Below the pieces are notes generated by a model. That model was given only the letters and a program-made list of their open reading frames with translations, made no database searches and was not told the DNA's origin. The translations under genes were made by a program, and so were the position numbers. A stretch of 64,000 nt of DNA from Ramlibacter cellulosilyticus (GTDB lineage: Bacteria > Pseudomonadota > Gammaproteobacteria > Burkholderiales > Burkholderiaceae_C). Shown here in pieces: positions 19,981 to 27,041 of the stretch. The stretch covers positions 142,763 to 206,762 of the forward strand of contig NZ_JACORT010000012.1 in assembly GCF_014297465.1 (NCBI RefSeq), in the 5' to 3' direction. Each line of letters begins with the position of its first letter. The stretch's first letter is position 1.

Positions 19981-20739
19981 TTACTTCGGCGCCAGGCGGA
20001 TCGCGCCATCGAGGCGGATCACCTCGCCATTGAGCATGTCGTTCTCGAAGATGTGCTTCGCGAGCTTCGCGTAGTCGTCCGGCGTGCCGAGGCGCGAGGG
20101 GAAGGGGACGCTCGCGGCCAGCGCGTCCTGCACCTCCTTGGGCATGCCGAACAACATGGGCGTGCCGAAGATGCCGGGGGCGATGGTCATGTTGCGGATG
20201 CCGTTGCGCGCGAGGTCGCGCGCGATGGGCAGCGTCATGCCGACCACGCCGCCCTTGGAGGCGCTGTACGCGGCCTGGCCGATCTGGCCGTCGTACGCGG
20301 CGACGGAGGCGGTGGAGATCATGCAGCCGCGCTCGCCGGTGGGCTCGGGCTCGTTCTTCGCCATCGCTTCGGCGGCGAGGCGGATCATGTTGAAGCTGCC
20401 CACCAGGTTGACCATGATGGTCTTGCTGAACACGCCGAGGTTGTGGGCGCCGTTCTTGCCGACGGTCTTCTCCGCGGGGGCGATGCCGGCGCAGTTGACG
20501 AGGCCCATCAGCTTGCCGAGGGACACCGCCCTGGCGACGGCGGCCTGCGCATCGGCTTCCTGGCTCACGTCGCACCTGACGAAGACGCCGCCGATCTCCT
20601 TCGCGACCTGCTCGCCTTTTTCCACCTGCATGTCGGCGACGACGACCTTGCCGCCGGCCGCCGCCAGCATGCGCGCGGTGCCTTCGCCGAGGCCGGAGGC
20701 CGCGCCGGTGACGAGGAAGACCTTGCCCTGAATGTCCAT
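19981..20739 (-). CDS. SDR family 3-hydroxyacyl-CoA dehydrogenase (HSD17B10-like)
   Basis: 252-residue short-chain dehydrogenase. NAD(P) motif TGAASGLGEG, NCAGIAPA, catalytic Ser in STASVAAYDG and YSASKGG. The insert with HNLGVFSKTIMVNLVGSFNMIRL and the PFPSRLGTPDDYA segment are characteristic of the type II 3-hydroxyacyl-CoA / 3-hydroxy-2-methylbutyryl-CoA dehydrogenases of fatty acid and isoleucine breakdown. AAGGAGCACAACG precedes the ATG, and a CATAAT element lies 27 nt upstream of it. Confidence 0.92.
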   Translation of the reverse strand: MDIQGKVFLVTGAASGLGEGTARMLAAAGGKVVVADMQVEKGEQVAKEIGGVFVRCDVSQEADAQAAVARAVSLGKLMGLVNCAGIAPAEKTVGKNGAHNLGVFSKTIMVNLVGSFNMIRLAAEAMAKNEPEPTGERGCMISTASVAAYDGQIGQAAYSASKGGVVGMTLPIARDLARNGIRNMTIAPGIFGTPMLFGMPKEVQDALAASVPFPSRLGTPDDYAKLAKHIFENDMLNGEVIRLDGAIRLAPK

Positions 20740-20819
20740 CGTTGTGCTCCTTGGATGTTCGCGTGGATTATGGCGACGAAAGAATGGCTCTTCACCGATT
20801 CCGGGGGCGCGAGCAGAAG

Positions 20820-20916
20820 AACGCAGAGGTCGCAGGGGTCACGCAGAGGTCGCAGAGAACAGCCGGGCCGGAGGGTTTTCTCTGCGACCTCTGCGTATCT
20901 CTGCGACCTCTGCGTT
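20820..20916. repeat. large intergenic stem-loop built of ACGCAGAGGTCGCAG units
   Basis: Two arms of about 41 bp (20820-20860 and 20875-20916) are near-perfect reverse complements around a 14-nt loop. Each arm holds two copies of ACGCAGAGGTCGCAG (one degenerate). It sits between the SDR start and the ferric-binding-protein terminator. No ORF. Confidence 0.8.
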
Positions 20917-20943
20917 CTGGATTGCTTGGTGTCCCCGGAGCAC

Positions 20944-20970
20944 CAAAAAAAATGCCCGCCGAAGCGGGCT
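20944..20970 (-). terminator. terminator of the ferric-iron binding protein gene
   Basis: GCCCGC (20954-20959) pairs with GCGGGC (20964-20969) around CGAA. Eight A residues on the plus strand (20945-20952) give a U-run for minus-strand transcription. Confidence 0.85.
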
Positions 20971-20994
20971 TCCGTGGGTCCTCGCGGAGCCTGG

Positions 20995-22038
20995 TTACTT
21001 GAAACCGACGCGGTCCAGCATCTGCTGCACCTTCACCGTGTTCGCACCGACGGTGGCGATCGGGATCGTCTCCGCCTTGAACTCGCCGCCGCCGCTCATC
21101 GCGGTCAGGGCCGGGTTGCTCACTTTCACGCCCTTCGCGGTCGGCCACTCGTTGTTGCCGTTGGCGAAGTAGTTCTGCGCCTCGGGGCTCGCCAGGTATT
21201 CCAGGAACTTGACCGCGGCCGCGGTGTTCCTGCTGTTCTTCGCCACCGCACCGCCGGCGATGTTGACGTGCGTGCCCCAGGACTGCTGGTTGGGGAACAC
21301 GATGCCGACGCGTTCCATCAGCTTGCGGTCTTCCGGGTTGGTGGAGCGCATCAGGCGCGCGATGTAGTAGCTGTTGCTCACCGCGACCTGGCATTCGCCC
21401 GAGCCGACGGCCTTGATCTGGTCGGTGTCGCCGCCGACGGGATCGCGCGCCATGTTGGCGACGAGGCCCTTCAGCCAGGCTTCCGCCTTCTGCTCGCCCA
21501 GGTGCTCCGTCACGGCGCCGAACAGCGACAGGTTGTACGGGTGCGAGCCGGAACGCAGGCACACCTTGCCCTTGTTCTTGGGATCGGCGAGTTCCTCGTA
21601 GGTGTCCACGTCCTCGCGCTTGACCTTGATCTTGTCGTACACGACCACGCGGGCGCGCGTGGAGAAGCCGAACCAGGTCGTGCCGTCGGCGGTGGCCGGG
21701 GCGCGCAGCTGGACCGGGATCGCGTCTTCCAGCACCTTGGACTTCACCGGCTTGAACAGGCCGTCGACGTCCGCGCGGTAGAGGCGGGCGGCGTCCACCA
21801 GCAGGACCACGTCGGCGGGCGAAGCGGCACCTTCGGCCTTCAGGCGCGCCAGAATACCGGCGTCGTCGGCGTCCACGCGGTTGATGCGGATGCCGGTGGC
21901 CTTGGTGAAGTTGCTGTACAGGGCCTCGTCCGTCGAGTAGTGGCGGGCGGAATAGAGGTTGAGCACCTGCTCCTGCGCGGCGGCATTGCCGAGGGCGGCG
22001 GCGAGCAGTGTCGCGACGGCGGCGACCTTGGAGATCAT
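20995..22038 (-). CDS. periplasmic Fe(3+) ABC transporter substrate-binding protein (FutA/FbpA-like)
   Basis: 347 residues from the ATG at 22038. A Sec signal ends near GNAAAQ. The mature start LNLYSARHYSTDEALY is diagnostic of ferric binding proteins, and the paired tyrosines in SNSYYIARLM are the usual iron ligands. It binds Fe(III) in the periplasm for an FbpBC-type importer, which is not encoded beside it: neither a permease nor an ATPase is in the window. A Fur-like palindrome lies 51 nt upstream of the start, so iron repression is likely. Confidence 0.93.
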   Translation of the reverse strand: MISKVAAVATLLAAALGNAAAQEQVLNLYSARHYSTDEALYSNFTKATGIRINRVDADDAGILARLKAEGAASPADVVLLVDAARLYRADVDGLFKPVKSKVLEDAIPVQLRAPATADGTTWFGFSTRARVVVYDKIKVKREDVDTYEELADPKNKGKVCLRSGSHPYNLSLFGAVTEHLGEQKAEAWLKGLVANMARDPVGGDTDQIKAVGSGECQVAVSNSYYIARLMRSTNPEDRKLMERVGIVFPNQQSWGTHVNIAGGAVAKNSRNTAAAVKFLEYLASPEAQNYFANGNNEWPTAKGVKVSNPALTAMSGGGEFKAETIPIATVGANTVKVQQMLDRVGFK

Positions 22039-22088
22039 CGGTTCAGTCCTTTGGTGAGCGCTCTGTTGGGAGCGGACGATCATAAAAC

Positions 22089-22109
22089 AAACGCGAATCA
22101 TTCTCAGTA
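22089..22109. promoter_or_regulatory. candidate Fur box in the divergent intergenic region
   Basis: The 21-mer core reads GCGAAT-C-ATTCTC on the plus strand (GAGAATGATTCGC on the minus). It lies between the ferric binding protein gene and the patatin-like gene and resembles the two stronger copies at 57430 and 61588. Fur control of the leftward gene fits; control of the rightward gene is possible. Confidence 0.65.
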
Positions 22110-22234
22110 ACTTTTGGCGCCGGCTGGCTGGCGGTGTCCTGACGGCTTGTGTCCTCGCGCTGGGCGGATGCGCCGGCACCCCGCCGGCCAAGCCGCCCGA
22201 AACGACGGCACCGCCCACGCCTGCCGTCGCCAAG

Positions 22235-23023
22235 GTGCCGCCGCGCGTGGGCCTGGCGCTCGGCGGCGGCGCGGCCCGGGGGTTCGCCCACGTCGGCGTG
22301 ATCCAGGTGCTGGAGGAAGCGGGCATCAAGCCCGGCCTCGTGGTGGGCACCTCGGCCGGCAGCCTGGTGGCCGCGCTCTACGCGAGCGGGCGCAACGCCC
22401 AGCAGTTGCAGCAGGTGGCGATGGCCATGGACGAAGCGGCCTTCGCCGACTGGACCCTGCCTCTCTTCAACCGCGGCGTGCTGCGCGGCGAGGCGCTGGC
22501 GCGCTACGTCAACACGCAGGTGAACCACCGGCTGATCGAGAACATGGCGCTGCCGCTGGGGATCGTCGCCACGGACCTGCGCACGGGGCAGGGCGTCCTC
22601 TTCCAGCGCGGCGACACGGGCACGGCCGTGCGCGCGTCGAGCGCGGTGCCGGCGGTGTTCCTGCCCGTGCGCATCGGCGGCCAGGAGTTCGTCGATGGCG
22701 GCCTGGTCTCGCCGGTGCCGGTGCGCTACGCGCGGCAGATGGGCGCCGAGGTGGTGATCGCGGTCGACATCTCCAGCGCCCCCGAAGGCAATCCGTCGGG
22801 CGACACGCTGCAGGTGCTGCTGCAGACGTTCGCCATCATGGGCAAGAGCATCAACAGCTGGGAACTGAAGGACGCGGACCTCGTCGTCCGCCCCGCATTG
22901 ACGGGCATGGGCAGCGGCGACTTCGCCGGCAAGCAGCGCGCGATCAACGCGGGCCGCGCGGCCATGCAGGCGTTGTTGCCGCAACTGCGCGCAGCGCTGG
23001 AAGCGAAGGCGCACGCCCCATGA
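22235..23023 (+). CDS. patatin-like phospholipase, RssA type, probable lipoprotein
   Basis: From the GTG at 22235 the protein is 262 residues. It has the oxyanion motif GGGAARG, nucleophile elbow GTSAGS and catalytic Asp in VDGGLVSP, so the Ser-Asp dyad is complete. In-frame sequence upstream clearly continues as a lipoprotein leader: FWRRLAGGVL, then LALGGC as lipobox (Cys codon 22169-22171) and a Pro/Thr linker. No in-frame ATG, GTG or TTG precedes it back to the stop at 22055. The real start is therefore probably non-canonical (ATT at 22100 or CTG at 22124), and the GTG start given here would remove the signal. Confidence 0.8.
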   Translation: MPPRVGLALGGGAARGFAHVGVIQVLEEAGIKPGLVVGTSAGSLVAALYASGRNAQQLQQVAMAMDEAAFADWTLPLFNRGVLRGEALARYVNTQVNHRLIENMALPLGIVATDLRTGQGVLFQRGDTGTAVRASSAVPAVFLPVRIGGQEFVDGGLVSPVPVRYARQMGAEVVIAVDISSAPEGNPSGDTLQVLLQTFAIMGKSINSWELKDADLVVRPALTGMGSGDFAGKQRAINAGRAAMQALLPQLRAALEAKAHAP

Positions 23024-23052
23024 AAAAAGCTCCCGGTGTTGCCACCGGGAGC
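23023..23052 (-). terminator. phasin-gene terminator
   Basis: Perfect 10-bp stem GCTCCCGGTG / CACCGGGAGC (23029-23038, 23043-23052) with a TTGC loop. Six A residues on the plus strand directly before it become a U-run for leftward transcription. It is about 160 nt past the phasin stop and abuts the patatin stop codon. Confidence 0.8.
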
Positions 23053-23210
23053 CTGAAGGGATCCCTGAACCTTGGAAGGTGTCGAAAGGACCCGAGGAGA
23101 CAACCTGAAGATACTCTCGCGACCGGGTCGCGCGAATACCGAATGAGTGGGAGTCTAGGACCGGAGTTCCCGCTCCACCGAAATGGAGTCAGGAACCGTC
23201 AATGCAAGAC

Positions 23211-23756
23211 TCAGGCGCGCTTGGCCTTGGGGGCCTTGGCGGCGTTGACCGCGGTCGCGGCCACGGCGTTGAAGTTGGCTTCGGCGACGTCGGTCGCCTG
23301 CTTCACGGCCTTCTGCACGGATTCCAGGGCGTTGTTGCCGGCGGCAACGGCGCTCTTGAAGACGGCGACGGCGGTCTCGGAACCGGCGGGCGCGTTCTTG
23401 GCGGCGTTGTCCACGACGGCCAGGAACTTCTTCTGGGCGTCGGCGAACTGGCCTTCGAACGTGCGGCCGAACTCGGCGCCGGCGGTGGAGCTGATGTCGT
23501 ACAGGTGGCGGCTGTAGGCGGCGGTCTTCTCGGCCAGGGGCTGGAAGAGGGAGGCCTGCAGGGCCAGCAGTTCCTGCGCATCCTTGACGGACAGCATGGA
23601 CTGGGTGGTCTCGGCGGCTTCGGCCAGGGCGGCCTTGGTGGCGGTGACGTTCAGCTCGACGAGCTTCTCGACGCCTTCGAAGGCCTTCGAGGTCAGGCCG
23701 AACAGGGTTTCGACATTGGCCTTCTGGGCGGCCAGCAGTTGCTCAGCGGTCAGCAT
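23211..23756 (-). CDS. phaP: phasin family protein (PhaP)
   Basis: 181 residues, helical, Ala-rich and without signal peptide. It matches betaproteobacterial phasins: N-terminal MLTAEQLLAAQKANVETLFG, repeated amphipathic helices, and a basic Lys/Ala tail. Phasins coat polyhydroxyalkanoate granules and control their number and size. CCGGAGAAATCCC precedes the ATG. The gene is alone on its transcript, with a recognisable promoter and a pair of 15-mer repeats upstream, plus a terminator downstream. No phaC, phaA or phaB lies in the window. Confidence 0.93.
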   Translation of the reverse strand: MLTAEQLLAAQKANVETLFGLTSKAFEGVEKLVELNVTATKAALAEAAETTQSMLSVKDAQELLALQASLFQPLAEKTAAYSRHLYDISSTAGAEFGRTFEGQFADAQKKFLAVVDNAAKNAPAGSETAVAVFKSAVAAGNNALESVQKAVKQATDVAEANFNAVAATAVNAAKAPKAKRA

Positions 23757-23813
23757 GGGATTTCTCCGGTAGGTGAAAGGGGTTGCGGGAACTTCTTCAT
23801 CTGCCCTGTCGCA

Positions 23814-23887
23814 TGTTGCAGTGCAGCATGGAAAGAAGTATAGGGCCGGCGCCGGTCATTGCAAGCCCTTTTTGTTGCGTTGCAGCA
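23814..23887. promoter_or_regulatory. pair of 15-mer near-palindromes flanking the phasin promoter (candidate PhaR sites)
   Basis: TGTTGCAGTGCAGCA (23814-23828) and TGTTGCGTTGCAGCA (23873-23887) differ at two positions and start 59 bp apart. The first is a near-perfect palindrome built on TGCA. One lies just downstream of the -10 and the other upstream of the -35 of the phasin promoter. PhaR is known to repress phasin genes by binding TGC/GCA-rich sites; assignment to PhaR is inference. Confidence 0.5.
23837..23864 (-). promoter_or_regulatory. phasin promoter
   Basis: On the minus strand TTGCAA (23864-23859), a 16-nt spacer, then TATACT (23842-23837). It is located 80 nt upstream of the phasin ATG. 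Confidence 0.65.
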
Positions 23888-23935
23888 AAGTAGGCGTTCC
23901 TACCTAATGTCCGCCGGGCCGGGACAATGCGGCCG

Positions 23936-24865
23936 ATGCAGGTCTTTTATGCGACGCAGTTCGTCCTGCCCCTGCCGCCCGGCCACCGCTTCCCGATGGA
24001 GAAATACCGGTTGCTGCGGGACCGCCTCGCCGCGGAGGTCCACGACGTGCAGCTCATGCAGGCCGAGCCGGCCACGGACGGCGAACTCGCCCTGGTCCAT
24101 ACGCCGGGCTACATCCAGGCGATCAGCGACGGCTCCGTGGACCCCCGGATCCTGCGGGAGATCGGCTTCCCCTGGAGCCCTGCCATGGCGGACCGCGCCC
24201 GCCGCTCCGTGGGCGCGACCATCGCCGCCTGCCGGGCGGCCTTCCGCGATGGCGTGGCGGCCAACATCGCAGGCGGCACCCACCATGCCTACCCCGACAA
24301 GGGCGGCGGCTTCTGCGTGTTCAACGATGCCGCCGTCGCCTCGCGCCTGCTGCAGGCGGAACACGCCCGCCACCAGCGCCGGCCCCTTCGGGTCGCGATC
24401 GTCGACCTGGACGTGCACCAGGGAAACGGCACCGCGCGCATCTTCCGCGACGACCCCACGGTGTTCACGCTCTCGCTGCACGGGCAGAAGAACTTCCCTT
24501 TCCGCAAGGAAGCGAGCGACCTCGACGTGGACCTGCCCGATGGCACGGGCGACGACGCGTACCTGCAGGCGCTGGAGCGCGCCCTCGACGAACTGGCGCA
24601 CCGCTTCGACCCCGGCCTGGTGATCTACCTCGCCGGCGCCGACCCGCACGAAGGCGACCGCCTCGGGCGGCTCAAGCTCACGTGGGACGGCCTGGAAGCG
24701 CGCGACCGGCGCGTCTTCGACTGGGCGTGGCAGCGCGGGCTGCCGCTCGCGTTCGCGATGGCCGGCGGCTACGGCCACCGCATGGAGGACACGGTGCAGG
24801 TGCAGGTCAACACCTTCGCGGTCGCGGCGGCGTATGCGCGCCGCTGGCACAATCGCCCGCGATGA
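23936..24865 (+). CDS. histone deacetylase family (acetoin-utilisation/acetylpolyamine amidohydrolase-like) protein
   Basis: 309 residues from the ATG at 23936 (another ATG at 23927 would add three). The arginase/deacetylase fold Zn site is intact: GGTHHAYPDKGGGFC with the catalytic His pair, DLDVHQGNGTA with metal Asp and His, ADPHEGDRLGRL with the second metal Asp, and GGYG with the transition-state Tyr. It removes acetyl groups from Lys or small acetylated amines; substrate unknown. GACAAT ends 7 nt before the chosen ATG with no Shine-Dalgarno. The stop overlaps the next gene as ATGA. Confidence 0.88.
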   Translation: MQVFYATQFVLPLPPGHRFPMEKYRLLRDRLAAEVHDVQLMQAEPATDGELALVHTPGYIQAISDGSVDPRILREIGFPWSPAMADRARRSVGATIAACRAAFRDGVAANIAGGTHHAYPDKGGGFCVFNDAAVASRLLQAEHARHQRRPLRVAIVDLDVHQGNGTARIFRDDPTVFTLSLHGQKNFPFRKEASDLDVDLPDGTGDDAYLQALERALDELAHRFDPGLVIYLAGADPHEGDRLGRLKLTWDGLEARDRRVFDWAWQRGLPLAFAMAGGYGHRMEDTVQVQVNTFAVAAAYARRWHNRPR

Positions 24866-25302
24866 GCGACGCCAACAAGCCGCAGCCCGAGGGGCGCGAG
24901 GGCTACCGGGCCTTCCGCACGATCAGCACCCGCTGGATGGACAACGATGCCTACGGGCACGTGAACAACGTCGTCTACTACAGCTGGTTCGACACCGCCG
25001 TGAACGCGCACCTGATCGAGCAGGGCGTGCTGGACATCCACCGCGGCGACACGATCGGCCTCGTGATCGAGACGCAGTGCAACTATTTCGCGCCGGTGGC
25101 GTTCCCGCAGGGGGTGGAAGCCGGCCTGCGGGTCGCGAAGATCGGCACGTCCAGCGTGCGCTACGAGGTGGGGCTCTTCCTGCAGGACGAGCCCCTCACC
25201 GTGGCCAAGGGCCACTTCGTGCACGTCTACGTGGACCGTGCCACGCGCCGCCCGACGGCCTTGCCCGAGCGCCTGCGGCGCGTCCTGGAGGACTTGCAGT
25301 GA
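24862..25302 (+). CDS. acyl-CoA thioesterase, 4-hydroxybenzoyl-CoA thioesterase family
   Basis: 146-residue single hot-dog domain. The signature DNDAYGHVNNVVYYSWFD contains the catalytic Asp and the GHVNN turn of the 4HBT family. It hydrolyses an acyl- or aroyl-CoA; the substrate is not indicated. ATG 24862 overlaps the HDAC-like stop (ATGA) and its own TGA overlaps the next GTG, so three genes are translationally coupled. A CACAAT hexamer also ends 8 nt before its ATG, which could give an internal leaderless mRNA. Confidence 0.88.
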   Translation: MSDANKPQPEGREGYRAFRTISTRWMDNDAYGHVNNVVYYSWFDTAVNAHLIEQGVLDIHRGDTIGLVIETQCNYFAPVAFPQGVEAGLRVAKIGTSSVRYEVGLFLQDEPLTVAKGHFVHVYVDRATRRPTALPERLRRVLEDLQ

Positions 25303-26027
25303 ACACGAGCCAGGTGGCCACCGTGGTGGCCGATGCCGCCAGCGTGGACGACGCGATCGCCAGCCGCTTCTCCTGCCGCGCGTTCCTGCGCGACAAGCCG
25401 GTGGCGCGCGAGACGATCGCGCAGATCCTGGACGTCGCGAGCCGCGCGCCCTCCGGGACCAACACGCAGCCCTGGAAGGCCTACGTCCTCCAGGGCGCGA
25501 GCCGCGACAGCCTGGCGGACAAGGTGTGCGCCGCGCACGACGCGCTCTACGCGGACCCTTCGCTCGCGGAGCAGTACCGCGAGGAATACGACTACTACCC
25601 GACGAAGTGGGTGTCGCCGTACATCGACCGCCGCCGCGAGAACGGCTGGGGGCTGTACGGCCTGCTCGGCATCGCCAAGGGCGAGAAGGACAGGATGCAT
25701 GCGCAGCACCAGCGCAACTTCCGCTTCTTCGATGCGCCGGTCGGGCTCATGTTCACCATGGACCGCATCCTCGGCCGCGGCTCGCTCATGGACTACGGCA
25801 TGTTCCTGCAGAACGTGATGGTGGCCGCGCGCGCCCGGGGCCTCCACACCTGCCCGCAGGCGGCATGGAACGGCTTCGCGAAGATCATCCTGCCGCACAT
25901 CGGTGCGACTGAAGGCGAGATGCTGGTCTGCGGGATGTCGCTCGGCTACGCCGACGTGGACGCGAAGGTGAACGGGTTCCACACGCCGCGCGAACCCGCG
26001 GCGAACTTCACGCACTGGCTGGAGTGA
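25299..26027 (+). CDS. nitroreductase family FMN oxidoreductase
   Basis: 242 residues from a GTG overlapping the thioesterase stop as GTGA. FMN-binding nitroreductase features: SRFSCRAFLRDKPV, RAPSGTNTQPWKAYVL, GMFLQNVMVAARARGLHTCPQ and the C-terminal GMSLGYAD. An NAD(P)H-dependent reductase of nitroaromatics, quinones or enoates; the native substrate is unknown. The coupling with a deacetylase-like and a thioesterase gene suggests a shared pathway or stress response, but nothing in the sequence defines it. Confidence 0.9.
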   Translation: MNTSQVATVVADAASVDDAIASRFSCRAFLRDKPVARETIAQILDVASRAPSGTNTQPWKAYVLQGASRDSLADKVCAAHDALYADPSLAEQYREEYDYYPTKWVSPYIDRRRENGWGLYGLLGIAKGEKDRMHAQHQRNFRFFDAPVGLMFTMDRILGRGSLMDYGMFLQNVMVAARARGLHTCPQAAWNGFAKIILPHIGATEGEMLVCGMSLGYADVDAKVNGFHTPREPAANFTHWLE

Positions 26028-26040
26028 ACCCGGGCGGGGT

Positions 26041-26616
26041 TCACGGCAACGCGAACCGCGCCCGCACGTCTTCCATGCAATTCAGCCGGCCTTCCGGCGG
26101 CAGCGCCTCGCAGCGCTGGCGCGCGGCGGCGAGCTGCTGCTGCGTCACGCGCTCCGCTTCCGCCGTGCGCGCCCGCACGGCGCCTTCCGAGCGCAGCGTG
26201 ACCTCCGCCACCTGCCGCTGCAGCTTCGCCTCGGACTTCGCATCGGTCCTGGCGCGGCGCGCGTCATTGCGGCACACCACGCGCGACTGGCCGTCGAAGT
26301 CCTTGCAGCCGATCAGCGCGAGCGAGTAGCGCGCCTCCGCCCTGGCGAGGCGCAGCTTCTCGTCGTTGTCCGGCGTCGGTTCGGAGCGGAACTGCAGTTC
26401 CGCAACCTGCACGTCGCGCTCGCCGCGCGCTCGCTCGTTGCACAGCTCGCGGGAATGGCCTTCTACGCGCTTGCATCGCGCCTGCGACTGGTCGTACTGC
26501 TCCTCGATGCGCACGAGGTTCGCCTGCATCTCGTCCTTCGAGAGCAGGGGCGCGGTCGTCTGGGCGGCGGCCCCGAACGCCAGGGCGGCGGCGAGGAGGG
26601 CGAGGGGGTGCTTCAT
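26041..26616 (-). CDS. secreted protein with three Cys-pair repeats, unknown function
   Basis: 191 residues with a Sec signal (LALLAAALAFGAAAQ) and a Glu/Arg-rich, probably helical mature part. Six cysteines form three pairs, each exactly 11 residues apart: Cys48-Cys59, Cys104-Cys115, Cys169-Cys180. The first two are clear repeats (CKRVEGHSRELC and CKDFDGQSRVVC) and the third is degenerate (CEALPPEGRLNC). Each is followed by an acidic/basic N-E/D-R motif. I do not recognise the family. Its ATG overlaps the stop of the upstream CsbD gene. Confidence 0.75.
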   Translation of the reverse strand: MKHPLALLAAALAFGAAAQTTAPLLSKDEMQANLVRIEEQYDQSQARCKRVEGHSRELCNERARGERDVQVAELQFRSEPTPDNDEKLRLARAEARYSLALIGCKDFDGQSRVVCRNDARRARTDAKSEAKLQRQVAEVTLRSEGAVRARTAEAERVTQQQLAAARQRCEALPPEGRLNCMEDVRARFALP

Positions 26617-26861
26617 GTGCGGTTCTCCTGGCGGTCGCGGTGCGCGTCCTCGAGGCGGTGGTCGGGATGCTTCTGCTCGAAGTCGCGCACCTGCCGGTCG
26701 GCTTCGTCGCGCGCAACGCCATGCCGCTGCTGGATGCGGCCGAGCAATTGCTCGCGGCGGCCGGCAATCACGTCGAGGTCGTCGTCCGTGAGCTTGCCCC
26801 ACTGTTCCTTCACCTTGCCCTTGATCTGGCGCCAGCGGCCCTGGATCCGGTCCTGGTTCAT
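26613..26861 (-). CDS. CsbD family stress-response protein
   Basis: 82 residues. The start MNQDRIQGRWRQIKGKVKEQ and WGKLTDDDLDVIAG are the CsbD signature; a polar, charged C-terminal extension follows. CsbD-like proteins are abundant general-stress proteins of unknown mechanism, induced by RpoS or SigB in other bacteria. AGGGAGAAGAGCG precedes the ATG at 26861. ATGA overlap links it to the Cys-pair protein downstream. Confidence 0.88.
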   Translation of the reverse strand: MNQDRIQGRWRQIKGKVKEQWGKLTDDDLDVIAGRREQLLGRIQQRHGVARDEADRQVRDFEQKHPDHRLEDAHRDRQENRT

Positions 26862-26952
26862 CGCTCTTCTCCCTGTAGCCCGCGCGGGGCTCCTGCGGCG
26901 GGATGGTGGCGCGGCCGTGTGGCTCGGCCGGTAGGAAGCGCTCCGCTCGCGC

Positions 26953-26970
26953 GGTAGGCTGCGGCCTACC
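26953..26970. repeat. short perfect hairpin
   Basis: GGTAGGC (26953-26959) and GCCTACC (26964-26970) with loop TGCG lie between the divergent CsbD and antiporter genes. No U-run on either side. Nothing else is evident in the 180-nt gap. Confidence 0.45.
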
Positions 26971-27041
26971 TCCGCCATTGGTTATGCTCGGCGGCGCCGA
27001 AAGAAAAAGCAGGCCGGTCCGCCGGCCCACGAGGAGACCCG

